Below are positions 6,671-14,902 of a stretch of DNA of 25,772 nt, one piece after another. How positions within the stretch are numbered: position 1 is the stretch's first letter; every line of letters starts with the position of its first letter. The DNA comes from a virus. Location of the stretch: the IMG/VR virus record IMGVR_UViG_3300022752_000347, positions 1-25,772 of that record. One strand, given 5' to 3'. A model generated the notes under the pieces. It was not told the origin of the DNA. It made no database searches and was given only the letters and a program-made list of their open reading frames with translations. A program made the translations under genes and the position numbers.

Positions 6671-7681
6671 ATGGCCATTGGTGGCGGAATTCTACCGGCA
6701 ACGGGATCAACTCAGTACACTGAGTTAACTTACGTCACTCGTAGGGCATTCATCCCGAAGCTGGTTGTACAGCTTTATAACTCGACCCCTCTTCTCGCAG
6801 CACTGATTGCTAACAGTCAGCAAGCCAGCGGCGGTGTGTCATCCGTAACAGTGCCTGTTCAGGGCGCTCAGTTTGTAAACGCACAATGGTCAGACTACAG
6901 CGGCTCGTTCGCTCAACCGTCTGTCCAGCAGGGTGCTTACAACGCTGAGTTCAACCTCAAGTTGATGATCACACCAGTCCCGTTCCTCGGGATGGAAGGT
7001 GCGGTTCAGCAAGACGCAGCAATCATTCCGCTGATTGAAGCGCGTATGAACGATGCGACCAACGTGATGATGGACGCGATGGCAACGTCGCTGTACCAGA
7101 ACTACACGAATACCCAGCAGTTCATCGGCCTCCCAGGCGCGATTGACGATGGTACGAACCTCCAGACCTACGGCAACATTAACCGTAGCACCTACACATG
7201 GTGGAAGTCGAAGGTCTACAACGCTGGTAACGTCAACCCAACCCGTCAGAACATCCTGCAATACATTTCTGGAACCGTGAAGAACGGTGCAGAAGTGCCT
7301 AGCTTTGGTGTTTGCGGATTCGGTACTTGGACCCTGTTGGCTCAAGACTTTGTTGGTCAAGAGCAGTATGTCATCACCCCAGGTTCTGGGTTTGATGGCG
7401 ACAACAACGGACCACAGGCTGCGTTCCGCGCACTGATGGTTGCTGGTGTGCCAATCTATCCAGATCCTTACTGCCCAGAAGGTCTGGTCTATTTCGTTAA
7501 CACGAACTACCTGAACCTGTACATCCACGAGCAGGGTTCGTTTGTGTTCACTGGGTTTGAGTCCACTCTGCCTAACTGGCAGATTGGTTACGTCGGCGCC
7601 GTGCTGATGATTGCTGAGTTGATTAGTACCAAACCGAAGTCTATGACTCGGGTGGGTTCTTACAACTCGCTGACCCTGTAA
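6671..7681 (+). CDS. Major capsid protein
   Basis: 336 aa, with GGAG before the ATG and directly after the scaffold candidate. The sequence reads as an HK97-fold capsid subunit: an N-terminal arm (VTRRAFIPKLVVQLYNSTPL), a beta-rich P domain (SSVTVPVQGAQFVNAQWSDY), a long spine helix (IEARMNDATNVMMDAMATSL, about 121-140), a GLPGAIDDG stretch and a beta-rich A domain with GVPIYPDPYC. There is no N-terminal protease-target extension, so maturation probably does not involve a delta domain. The gene is followed by two small abundant-looking genes with strong ribosome sites, as expected for capsid-associated proteins. The class is confident from position and pattern; no homology search was possible. 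Confidence 0.87.
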   Translation: MAIGGGILPATGSTQYTELTYVTRRAFIPKLVVQLYNSTPLLAALIANSQQASGGVSSVTVPVQGAQFVNAQWSDYSGSFAQPSVQQGAYNAEFNLKLMITPVPFLGMEGAVQQDAAIIPLIEARMNDATNVMMDAMATSLYQNYTNTQQFIGLPGAIDDGTNLQTYGNINRSTYTWWKSKVYNAGNVNPTRQNILQYISGTVKNGAEVPSFGVCGFGTWTLLAQDFVGQEQYVITPGSGFDGDNNGPQAAFRALMVAGVPIYPDPYCPEGLVYFVNTNYLNLYIHEQGSFVFTGFESTLPNWQIGYVGAVLMIAELISTKPKSMTRVGSYNSLTL

Positions 7682-7691
7682 GGAGAGAAAC

Positions 7692-8018
7692 ATGGCTCTC
7701 GCCCTAAACAAGATCCTGGTTGCCGGTGCTAATAGCAACACGGCTGGTGCGTACTTCACCACTCAGACTCTTATCGCCCCTGCGACGGTTGCTGGCAACG
7801 TAGTTCCTGCTGGCGTATATCTGATGTTCCCCACACTGAACAGCCAGATCTACGCTAACAACGGAACCGCGTTGGTCCTGTTGACCCCAGCAAACACTGG
7901 TGGCGTTCTGGTTAGTGACGGTGTTAACGTGGTTGCCAACTCGACTACGACTGCAAACACCATCACCTTCTTGACGGTGAACGGTGGTCTGACTGCAAAC
8001 TCCACGTTTACTAGCTAA
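7692..8018 (+). CDS. Small virion protein, possible capsid decoration protein
   Basis: 108 aa, with AAGGAG before the ATG and ten bases after the capsid stop. The product is rich in Ala, Thr, Val and Asn, almost free of charge, and predicted all-beta (alternating segments such as GVYLMFPTLNSQIYANNG and GTALVLLTPANTGGVLV). Such short, uncharged beta proteins after the capsid gene are commonly decoration or head-fibre-base proteins. There is no signal peptide or membrane segment. Its strong ribosome site suggests high expression. Function is inferred from context only. Confidence 0.6.
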   Translation: MALALNKILVAGANSNTAGAYFTTQTLIAPATVAGNVVPAGVYLMFPTLNSQIYANNGTALVLLTPANTGGVLVSDGVNVVANSTTTANTITFLTVNGGLTANSTFTS

Positions 8019-8027
8019 GGAGTAAAC

Positions 8028-8483
8028 ATGGCTAATGCAGATGCAGTCGGACAAAACCTACCAGACTCGTTTGGTAACTTTGCTATTGCTGGAGTTACCG
8101 GAGCGTCTTTGGCAACGGCTGGCAATGCTGTAGTGGCTATTCCTTTCCTGAAAGGTGGGCTTACCAATAGTGGTAACCTCACCGGATCAGGACAGGTAAT
8201 CATTCGTCGGGTTACGGTTCAGAACCCCAACGCAAGTGTCTCGTTGGCTAACGTGGGTATCACGACTAGCAATGACGGGAACACGAGCAATGCGGTTGTC
8301 GCAGTAGTTTCGTTGGCAAACCTAACTGCTGTAAACAAGTTCCAAGACCTCGCGGTTGCAAGCCCCTATGCATTGACTACTACCGTCAATGGAGCGAACA
8401 CCTCTGCCCTGTACTTGAATGTCTCTAACGCCGCTGCTGGCATTGTTGACATTCGCGTTTACGGTGACACGGTTTCGTTCTGA
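8028..8483 (+). CDS. Small beta-rich virion protein
   Basis: 151 aa, with AAGGAG before the ATG and nine bases after the previous stop. Like its upstream neighbour it is poor in charged residues and rich in Ala/Asn/Ser/Val, with a beta-sandwich-like pattern (QVIIRRVTVQNPNASVSLAN, IVDIRVYGDTVSF). The two genes may encode related coat or neck proteins, although no clear sequence repeat links them. The stop overlaps the next ATG (TGATG). A decoration, head-fibre or neck role is possible; there is no motif to choose between them. Confidence 0.6.
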   Translation: MANADAVGQNLPDSFGNFAIAGVTGASLATAGNAVVAIPFLKGGLTNSGNLTGSGQVIIRRVTVQNPNASVSLANVGITTSNDGNTSNAVVAVVSLANLTAVNKFQDLAVASPYALTTTVNGANTSALYLNVSNAAAGIVDIRVYGDTVSF

Positions 8484-8803
8484 TGGAAGTCTATGTAACC
8501 AACTGTAGTGACACCGACTTGGCTGATCGTCATGCCGGTGTTGACTATAAGTTCAAAAAAGGTGTGCCTACATCAGTACCTATCGAGGCTGCTAGGCACA
8601 TCTTTGGTTACCAGGATAGTGACAAGCTCCCATATGCAGTCCGTCTGGGTTTTGCAACCCACTCGTCGGATCTGGAAGAAGGACTTGAACGGTTGGCAAT
8701 GTTTCGCATAGGCCAACATTCAGCGCAGGACCGCATTCCCTCGGCGGTAGGCGTAGTACCCCTACCCGTCAAAAAAGTAGGGGTAGGGGGAAAAGTCTCC
8801 TGA
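8483..8803 (+). CDS. Hypothetical neck-region protein
   Basis: 106 aa, starting inside the TGATG junction with the previous gene. The first 70 residues look folded (MEVYVTNCSDTDLADRHAG, KKGVPTSVPIEAARHIFGY) and resemble small phage proteins found beside head-tail adaptors. The last 25 residues (VGVVPLPVKKVGVGGKVS) are low-complexity, and their codons form a perfect 9-bp inverted repeat, so this tail may be shaped by RNA structure rather than by protein function. It lies just before the adaptor gene, so a head completion role is plausible but not shown. Confidence 0.6.
   Translation: MEVYVTNCSDTDLADRHAGVDYKFKKGVPTSVPIEAARHIFGYQDSDKLPYAVRLGFATHSSDLEEGLERLAMFRIGQHSAQDRIPSAVGVVPLPVKKVGVGGKVS
8757..8785 (+). 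promoter_or_regulatory. Perfect 9-bp stem-loop at the end of a neck gene
   Basis: TACCCCTAC (8757-8765) is the exact reverse complement of GTAGGGGTA (8777-8785), with an 11-base loop containing six A. No T-run follows, so it is not a typical terminator. It lies inside coding sequence 18-47 bases before the stop and may act as an RNA-processing or stability element between capsid and tail genes. Confidence 0.5.
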
Positions 8804-8821
8804 GGGTTACAATAGGCAACT

Positions 8822-9667
8822 ATGGCAACCCTTAATTCGTACATCACAGACGTTCGCAGGCTTCTACACGATGCCAACGGGAACTTTTGGTCTAACGATG
8901 AGATTACGGATTACATCAACGATGGGCGCGAAAGGATAGTACGGGACACTGGTTGCCTTCGTACCCTGCAAATATCCGCTACACCCCTCGCTCCAGACGG
9001 CACAGCCGCAATTATTTGGTCTGCTGGCCTTGTAGTCACCGCTGGACAGTACATATTCTCAAACATCTTTATCTATCAGGTGACTGTGGGTGGGACATTG
9101 GGGACTACAGCGCCTCCGTACCCCGCGTCTGGGACTAACTTCCCTCCATCAACTGCTTTCACCAACGGCACAGCAACGCTGTTGTATGTACAAAGTGCAG
9201 AAATCATCCCGTTTTCGTCGCTACCTAATGGTTCGCAGACTCTGGATGTTCTTAACCTGACGATCTACTGGGGCAACTCTAGGATTCCCTTGCGTTACTT
9301 GCCCTGGACGAACTTCAACGCCCAGCTCCGGTACTGGCAGAACTACGTTGGACGGCCTGTGTGCTTCTCAACGTATGGTCAGCAGCAAATTTACATCTCA
9401 CCCGTGCCTGACCAGTCCTACAGCATGGAAGTGGACACGGTTATTTTGCCTTCTCCGCTCGTGTTGACCAATCCTACGGTCAATGACGCCATCAACGACC
9501 CGTACACCGTTCCTGTGGCGTTCTACGCGGCATACAAGGCCAAGTACAAGGAACAAAGCTACGGAGAATCTGAGATTTTCCTCCAGCAGTACAACCGTCA
9601 AGTACAAAGCGTGTTGAATTCAGTCTTCACGCGCAGGATTCCGGACCCGTATAGCAGTCCTTACTAA
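8822..9667 (+). CDS. Head-to-tail adaptor (gp4-like) with inserted beta module
   Basis: The adaptor ring joins the portal to the short tail. The N-terminus LNSYITDVRRLLHDANGNFW followed by EITDYINDGRERIVRDTG (about 27-44) is the helical pattern seen in podoviral adaptor or head-completion proteins. The C-terminal half has PLRYLPWTNFNAQLRYW and a helix ending in VQSVLNSVFTRRIPDPY, as in tail adaptors. Residues about 66-123 look like an insertion: GQYIFSN, IYQVTVGGTLGTTAPPYP and NGTATLLYV form a small beta module of the kind found in phage tail and fibre proteins. The product is 281 aa, longer than bare adaptors (about 160-220). The start lies in the loop of a possible hairpin. Class fairly confident. 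Confidence 0.78.
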   Translation: MATLNSYITDVRRLLHDANGNFWSNDEITDYINDGRERIVRDTGCLRTLQISATPLAPDGTAAIIWSAGLVVTAGQYIFSNIFIYQVTVGGTLGTTAPPYPASGTNFPPSTAFTNGTATLLYVQSAEIIPFSSLPNGSQTLDVLNLTIYWGNSRIPLRYLPWTNFNAQLRYWQNYVGRPVCFSTYGQQQIYISPVPDQSYSMEVDTVILPSPLVLTNPTVNDAINDPYTVPVAFYAAYKAKYKEQSYGESEIFLQQYNRQVQSVLNSVFTRRIPDPYSSPY

Positions 9668-9668
9668 G

Positions 9669-11882
9669 ATGGCATCTCAGGAACAGCAAAAAAAATACAC
9701 TGTCCTGAAGACGTTTGGTGGCATAAACACAAAAGCCAACCGGACGGCCATCAAAGACAGTGAATTCTCGTGGTTGGAAAACGCCATGCCGATTGGCGAC
9801 TCCAACATCAAGATTGTTCCCGCTCAAAGCACAGTTTTAGACAGCACAGGCAATGTTGTTGTCTTTGCCAACACAACTGCCTATCTAACGTCCACAAATA
9901 TCAACGTATCTGACTACATAGTCAGTTTTGAGGTTGACGGTAGGGCGCAAGCATTCAATTTGACCAGCAATGTGACTAGCAACGTAGCGGTCGCAGGAAC
10001 TTTCAGCAATGCCAACGTTAGTTCTGCTCAGTGGAAGAACGAAAGACTGATCATTGCCGACACCGACAAAGGGTTGTCAAGCTGGAACGGCGCTAACGTA
10101 GTCTCAATAGGTTCTGTTGGCCTGATCGCAGTATCAAACCCCGGATCTGGGTACACGTCTGCGCCAAACGTGGTGATCAGCGCACCTAACGATGCCAATG
10201 GCGTCCAGGCGGTAGCTACAGCCACAATTGTCACGGGTTCTGGTGGTATCAGATCAGTTTATGTAACCGCTGGCGGCTCTGGATACACGGCAGTGCCAGA
10301 CGTAACCATCGGAGCACCCAACATCACGGGTGGAACCCAGGCTACAGCAGTTGCAAGCATCAGCGGTGGCGCAGTTGTCTCAGTTGGCATAGTCAACGGA
10401 GGGTCTGGATACACATCCGTTCCTGCTGTGACCTTCTCCAGCGGTGGAGCCACGGCTAACGCAGTCATTTCTACGGGTGGCGTAAGCACAGTATCCCTGA
10501 CAAACGCAGGTAGTGGATATACATCATCTCCAACCATCACATTTTCTGGTGGTGGAGGATCTGGCGCTAATGCTATCGGCCAGATCGTTACGTTCAAGAC
10601 CGGAACAGTCAGCATCTTGCTCAACAACGGCGGATCTGGCTATACGTCAGCACCAACGGTAGCTATCGGCGGGTCTAACGTAGTCCCTGCCACTGCTACA
10701 GCGATCGTTCTCGGAAACACTGTATCTCAAATTGTGATGACCAACCCTGGTGAGGGTTACACCAATGCCAGTGTCACGCTTTCTGGTGGTGGATTCTCTA
10801 CTGCTGCCAATGTCACGGCAGTTGTAAACACAGATCAGGTGGTTTCTGTTGCCAGTTTTTCTGGCAGGAACTGGGTGGCCGCTGGACGCACCGTCTACTA
10901 CTCGGCAGCAGACTCATACAGTGATTTCACGAGCGTATCTGCCGGTTCACTTACCTTGTCTGACTCCACGCTGCACGGCAACATCCGTGCTTTGCTGTCA
11001 GCCAACAATTTCTTGTACATCTTTGGTGAGACAAGCATCAACGTCTTCTCAGACGTTCGCGTTGACACCAACGGTCAGACTTTATTCACAAATACCAACG
11101 TCTCTGCCAGCGTAGGGACCAAGCGTATCTACGCTATCTACCCGTTTTTTAGATCTGTGCTGTTCATGAACGACTACGGGATCTATTCCCTGGTTGGTTC
11201 TACCACCAGCAAGTTGTCGGACGCGCTAGACGGGATATTCCAACTCATTGACTTCGACAAACCCATCAGCGGGGGTCAAGTCCTACTGAACAACATACTA
11301 TGCGCGGCATTCTCCTTCACTTACAACGACCCGGTAATTGGAGCGAGAAAGGTCCAGGCCGTGTTTTTCGAGAAGAAGTGGTTTCTAACCTCCCAAGGAG
11401 CGTTGGACTACATCACTTCCGTCCCTACAGCGGGGGTCATTCGCCTCTATGGGACCGCAGGCTCAAGCCTCTACCGTCTCTATGCTAATTCCACGGCCAA
11501 CGTAGCAACAACCATTCAAACGGCTCTCATGCCTATGAATGATCCTATACGGACCAAGCAGGCACTCAAGTTTGGTATCGAGGCTCAGTTGCAGGCATCG
11601 TCTACGCTCTTTGTCAGCGTGGACAACGAGCAGGGAACCGGGGCTACTGGTGCTTATACAGTGGACAATACGGTCACTTGGCTGAATAATTACTACCAGC
11701 CTGTGACTTGGCAGAACAATAGTTTGCAAACTGTTGGATGGGAGACTGCTTACGGCTACGCTCTGTACAAATCAGACGCCCAACAGTACGGCAAGTACCT
11801 TGGTTTAACCATCAACAGTAACAGTGCTGGTTATACTGTGAATACTTTCGAGTTTGAAACCGAATTGAGAGCGAGGTTCTAA
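9669..11882 (+). CDS. Tail hub / stabilisation protein, P22 gp10-like, with GSGYT repeats
   Basis: 737 aa, starting one base after the adaptor stop. The region from about residue 395 reads like the beta-propeller of P22 gp10-type tail proteins: FSGRNWVAAGRTVYYSAADS, then LYIFGETSINVF and GIYSLVG, with regular blade-like spacing. The N-terminus (TFGGINTKANRTAIKDSEFS) is also typical of such hubs. Between about residues 158 and 365 lie six copies of a roughly 30-35 residue repeat carrying GSGYTS-x-P, with Gly/Ala/Thr/Val-rich arms. This insertion makes the protein far longer than a plain hub (about 470 aa in P22). The C-terminus is Trp/Tyr-rich and ends FETELRARF. It probably closes the tail tube, with the repeats projecting outward. 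Confidence 0.75.
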   Translation: MASQEQQKKYTVLKTFGGINTKANRTAIKDSEFSWLENAMPIGDSNIKIVPAQSTVLDSTGNVVVFANTTAYLTSTNINVSDYIVSFEVDGRAQAFNLTSNVTSNVAVAGTFSNANVSSAQWKNERLIIADTDKGLSSWNGANVVSIGSVGLIAVSNPGSGYTSAPNVVISAPNDANGVQAVATATIVTGSGGIRSVYVTAGGSGYTAVPDVTIGAPNITGGTQATAVASISGGAVVSVGIVNGGSGYTSVPAVTFSSGGATANAVISTGGVSTVSLTNAGSGYTSSPTITFSGGGGSGANAIGQIVTFKTGTVSILLNNGGSGYTSAPTVAIGGSNVVPATATAIVLGNTVSQIVMTNPGEGYTNASVTLSGGGFSTAANVTAVVNTDQVVSVASFSGRNWVAAGRTVYYSAADSYSDFTSVSAGSLTLSDSTLHGNIRALLSANNFLYIFGETSINVFSDVRVDTNGQTLFTNTNVSASVGTKRIYAIYPFFRSVLFMNDYGIYSLVGSTTSKLSDALDGIFQLIDFDKPISGGQVLLNNILCAAFSFTYNDPVIGARKVQAVFFEKKWFLTSQGALDYITSVPTAGVIRLYGTAGSSLYRLYANSTANVATTIQTALMPMNDPIRTKQALKFGIEAQLQASSTLFVSVDNEQGTGATGAYTVDNTVTWLNNYYQPVTWQNNSLQTVGWETAYGYALYKSDAQQYGKYLGLTINSNSAGYTVNTFEFETELRARF
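10137..10770 (+). repeat. Six tandem GSGYT-type protein repeats
   Basis: The encoded cores are PGSGYTSAPNV, GGSGYTAVPDV, GGSGYTSVPAV, AGSGYTSSPTI, GGSGYTSAPTV and PGEGYTNAS. The units are in-frame and spaced irregularly by about 75-130 bases, and the DNA has diverged at third positions. They are therefore old duplications kept for protein structure, not a recent satellite. Confidence 0.85.
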
Positions 11883-14344
11883 TGACCGTCCCATTTGCTT
11901 TTGCCAATCTAAGCGGGAACATTGCTCTCTCTAAACTGGACAGCAACTTCAACACGCCGATCACCATCGGCAATACGTCTGTCCAGCTCGGCAACACAAT
12001 CACCACGATCAATAACGTCACACTCGCCAACGTCACCATAACAAGTGGCACTAGCAATGTCACAAACGTCAATGTGACAAGCATCAACGTGACTAACCTC
12101 ACGGCTACGCTTGCCAACATCACGACGCTGAACGTAGCTAGTTCATACGTCACTGCAAGTAACGTCGCTACTGCCGTCATCGGCAACCTAACGCTATCTA
12201 ACGCGCTGACCGTACCCAACGGCGGCACTGGACGAGTCACCCTGCCGGTGAACAACGTGTTGCTGGGTAATGGCACAGGATCACTTACGTCTGTGGCCCC
12301 AGGCAATGCCGGTAACGTGCTCACCAGCATCGGTGGCGTCTGGGTTAGTAACGCAGCAGTGGCAAGCGGTGGTGGCACAGGGACGGTAACCAACGTCAGC
12401 GTGGTTTCTGCCAACGGATTCTCTGGCACGGTTGCCAACTCGACTAGCAATGCGGCTATTACGCTTGCTGCCACCTTCTTGGGAATAGCGTGGGCCAACT
12501 CTACGGGGCAACTTGGCAACGTAGCGGTAGGAAACGGTCTTTCTTTTTCTACTACAACTGGTGTTCTGACTGCTACAGGGGCTGTAGCTAACGCAGTAAC
12601 AAGTGTCGGCAACACATATCCAATTTTGTCTACTGGTGGGACAACCCCAAACATCAGTTTTGTTGCTCCCGGTACAGCAGGCAATGTTCTCACAAGCATT
12701 AGTGGGCAGTGGATATCTAATGCTGCTGTTGGAGGCGGCGGGACTCCTGGTGGCAATCCCGGTCAAATTCAGTACAACAATTCTGGTGCATTCGGTGGTG
12801 ATGCAAACCTCACGTTCAGCGGAAGCACGACCACTGCTGCAAACCTGATCGTTTCTAACTTAACAGCATCTCTAGCAGTATTTAGCAGTTCAACAAAACA
12901 GCTAGTCAGCAACCCTATTACGGGTACTGGGTCTGTTGTGATGAACAACAGTCCAACTATCACCAGTCCTAGCTTGATCAACCCAGCGTTGGGTAGCCCT
13001 ACGTCTGGAAACATGGCTGCTACAACCAACATTCCGGTAGCAAATGCGACAGGTACGTTAGTGGTTGGAAACGGCGGAACTGGTCTCCAAACAATTCCTG
13101 CCGGGAATGTTGTAATAGGTAACGGAACTTCCGCTTTGTACGGACTTGCGCCGGGAACGGCTGGCAACGTACTCACAAGCATTGGCGGCATATGGGTCAG
13201 CAACGCTGCTGTCACTGGCAGTGGAAGCCCAGGTGGTTCTACGACTCAATTCCAGTACAACAATGGCGGTGTGTTTGCCGGTGCAGCCAATCTTACAACT
13301 GACGGTGCTAACGTAACTATAGGATCTGCAAACACTTTTAGGTTTGCGAACCTTACGTCTACCCGATATGTTGGATTTAAAGCTAACGCTATTGTTGCAG
13401 CCAACGTAACTTGGACTTTACCAACAACAGACGGCACTACTGGTCAATTGTTAAGCACTAATGGATCAGGAGTTTTAAGTTGGACAAGCTCTTTACCTGC
13501 TTCTGGACCAACAACTGTTGAGGCATTGCTTGTTGCAGGTGGCGGCGGCGGCGGTGGGAATGGAGGTGGCGGCGGCGCTGGAGGTTTAATTTATAACGCT
13601 TCTGTCTCTGTATCGGCGGGGACTTCTTATCCTCTTACTGTTGGAGCAGGAGGCCCAGGCGGTGCAGGTGGCGTAAACGGAACAATTGGAACTCAAGGAT
13701 CTGCTACTACCGGATTTAGTTTGACCGCTGTTGGTGGTGGAGCAGGGGGTCCGGGCGATACCGCTGCAATCAATGGCGGTAACGGTGGTTCTGGAGGCGG
13801 TGGCGGTCGTTCCGGTGCAAGTCCAGCGCAAGCCGGTGGAACCGGAACTTCTGGGCAAGGAAACAACGGTGGCACAACATCTAATGCAAGCCCATATCCG
13901 AGCGGCGGTGGTGGCGGCGCAGGTGGAGCAGGATCCGCCGGTTCTGGTTCTGCTAGTGGCGCTGGCGGTATTGGATTGCAAAATTCAATTACTGGCTCAT
14001 CAATTTATTACGCTGGTGGAGGCGGAGGCGGGGGAGCCACTTCTCCGGCAACAACTGCTGGCGCAGGAACACCAAGTACCGGAGGTGGAGGTGCGGGTAG
14101 TGCCTCAACAAATGGCTCTGCCGGCACAGCAAATACCGGAGGCGGCGGTGGTGGTGGTGTTGGCAGCGCAGGTGCTGGCAATGGTGGAAATGGCGGATCT
14201 GGTGTTTTAATCATTGCTTATCCTGATACTTACGCAGCACTTTCATCAATTGGAGTTGGTCTTACTTACACCGTAAGCACATCCAGTCGTTCTGGTTACC
14301 GCGTTTATACGTTTACTGCCGGAACCGGCTCTATTCAATGGTGA
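11882..14344 (+). CDS. Tail fibre / receptor-binding protein with poly-glycine domain
   Basis: 820 aa, start overlapping the hub stop (TAATG). The N-terminus (PFAFANLSGNIALSKLDSNF) is a common fibre anchor. A Thr/Asn/Val-rich shaft follows. It contains three related modules ending in a GNVLTSIGG-x-W-V/I-SNAA motif (about residues 113-160, 260-284 and 395-445) and two PGQIQYNNSGAF-like modules (about 297-308 and 453-464). From about 546 to 774 the protein is dominated by glycine runs, resembling the poly-glycine adhesin domains of some phage receptor-binding proteins. The C-terminus GVLIIAYPDTY then SGYRVYTFTAGTGSIQW is a typical closing segment. It most likely contacts the cell surface. Trimer formation is inferred. 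Confidence 0.85.
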   Translation: MTVPFAFANLSGNIALSKLDSNFNTPITIGNTSVQLGNTITTINNVTLANVTITSGTSNVTNVNVTSINVTNLTATLANITTLNVASSYVTASNVATAVIGNLTLSNALTVPNGGTGRVTLPVNNVLLGNGTGSLTSVAPGNAGNVLTSIGGVWVSNAAVASGGGTGTVTNVSVVSANGFSGTVANSTSNAAITLAATFLGIAWANSTGQLGNVAVGNGLSFSTTTGVLTATGAVANAVTSVGNTYPILSTGGTTPNISFVAPGTAGNVLTSISGQWISNAAVGGGGTPGGNPGQIQYNNSGAFGGDANLTFSGSTTTAANLIVSNLTASLAVFSSSTKQLVSNPITGTGSVVMNNSPTITSPSLINPALGSPTSGNMAATTNIPVANATGTLVVGNGGTGLQTIPAGNVVIGNGTSALYGLAPGTAGNVLTSIGGIWVSNAAVTGSGSPGGSTTQFQYNNGGVFAGAANLTTDGANVTIGSANTFRFANLTSTRYVGFKANAIVAANVTWTLPTTDGTTGQLLSTNGSGVLSWTSSLPASGPTTVEALLVAGGGGGGGNGGGGGAGGLIYNASVSVSAGTSYPLTVGAGGPGGAGGVNGTIGTQGSATTGFSLTAVGGGAGGPGDTAAINGGNGGSGGGGGRSGASPAQAGGTGTSGQGNNGGTTSNASPYPSGGGGGAGGAGSAGSGSASGAGGIGLQNSITGSSIYYAGGGGGGGATSPATTAGAGTPSTGGGGAGSASTNGSAGTANTGGGGGGGVGSAGAGNGGNGGSGVLIIAYPDTYAALSSIGVGLTYTVSTSSRSGYRVYTFTAGTGSIQW
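12218..13215 (+). repeat. Three diverged fibre shaft modules
   Basis: Encoded modules at 12218-12361, 12662-12730 (shorter) and 13066-13215 share APG-x-AGNVLTSI-x-G-x-W-x-SNAAV. The first and third also share GNGGTG or PNGGTG and a GNGT segment. The DNA is diverged, so these are old in-frame duplications. They probably form repeated trimeric shaft units. Confidence 0.8.
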
Positions 14345-14349
14345 TGTAA

Positions 14350-14712
14350 ATGGCACATTACGCAGAACTCAATCACGAGAATGTTGTAATCCGTGTCATT
14401 TTCGGATGGGACGAGACGGTCAAGTCTGGGATGGAAACGATCCTATTGCTTGAGACGGGAAACATTTGGAAGCGCACCAGTTACAACACGCAAGGTGGGC
14501 AACATCCAGAAGGAAGGCCATTTCGTAAGAACTTTGCCGGTATCGGGTACAAGTACGATGCCCAGAAAGATGCGTTTATTCCTCCGCAACCATTTTCAAG
14601 TTGGACACTAAACGAAGATACCTGCCTTTGGTCTTTTCCTATTCCTTATCCAACTGATGGTCAGATTTATTACTGGGACGAGGCCACTACGTCATGGGTG
14701 GTAAATGTCTGA
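14350..14712 (+). CDS. Fibre-associated / tail fibre assembly-like protein
   Basis: 120 aa, starting five bases after the fibre stop. The sequence has the compact pattern HYAELNHENVVIRVI, FRKNFAGIGYKYDAQKDAF, IPPQPFSSWTLNEDTCLW and PYPTDGQIYYWDEATTSW. This is familiar from small proteins coded beside fibres in many environmental phages, where it is often annotated as tail fibre or fibre assembly protein. The W-x5-TCLW and YYWDEA segments look like a sugar- or protein-binding beta fold. Whether it is part of the virion or a chaperone is not known. It overlaps the next gene by eight bases. Confidence 0.65.
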   Translation: MAHYAELNHENVVIRVIFGWDETVKSGMETILLLETGNIWKRTSYNTQGGQHPEGRPFRKNFAGIGYKYDAQKDAFIPPQPFSSWTLNEDTCLWSFPIPYPTDGQIYYWDEATTSWVVNV

Positions 14713-14902
14713 AAATCTTGAGACCAAACTAGCCGTGCACGAAGCAATTTGCTCTGAAAGATACGGGAAAATATCTGATTCGTTATCCGCAGGCGACAAG
14801 CGTATGACCAAGATCGAGTATCTTCTCTACGCAGTGATGGTAGCGGTGTTGTTTGGTCCAGGTGTTGCAGCAGAGTTTGTTAAGAAGTTATTTGGGCTAT
14901 GA
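14705..14902 (+). CDS. Small single-TM membrane protein, holin-like candidate
   Basis: 65 aa. The hydrophilic N-terminus (KLAVHEAICSERYGKISDSL) is probably helical. One hydrophobic span lies at about residues 38-57 (EYLLYAVMVAVLFGPGVA) and the tail is short and basic, KKLFGL. The shape (coiled N-terminus, C-terminal TM) resembles small phage holin-type or XhlA-like proteins. It overlaps both neighbours by a few bases, and the next gene also encodes a TM protein, suggesting a membrane-acting pair. The classic lysis genes lie 7 kb downstream, so this pair could instead act in entry or be accessory lysis factors. Confidence 0.6.
   Translation: MSENLETKLAVHEAICSERYGKISDSLSAGDKRMTKIEYLLYAVMVAVLFGPGVAAEFVKKLFGL

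Noticed and set aside
6890-7762. 290-aa open frame on the minus strand
   Set aside because: It lies entirely over the capsid gene and start of the next gene, has no recognisable domain, and is explained by codon bias of the real genes.
8768-8780. Run of six A as a programmed frameshift site
   Set aside because: The A run is in frame as AAA AAA but does not fit the X-XXY-YYZ pattern, and the downstream adaptor is already in the same frame after a stop codon, so shifting would not fuse them.
11812-12756. 314-aa minus-strand frame, Val/Pro/Thr-rich
   Set aside because: It is antisense to the repetitive Thr/Asn/Gly fibre shaft and is a compositional shadow.
13586-14214. Several long frames opposite or shifted from the poly-glycine domain
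   Set aside because: GGN repeats have few stops in any frame; these are low-complexity shadows of the fibre gene.
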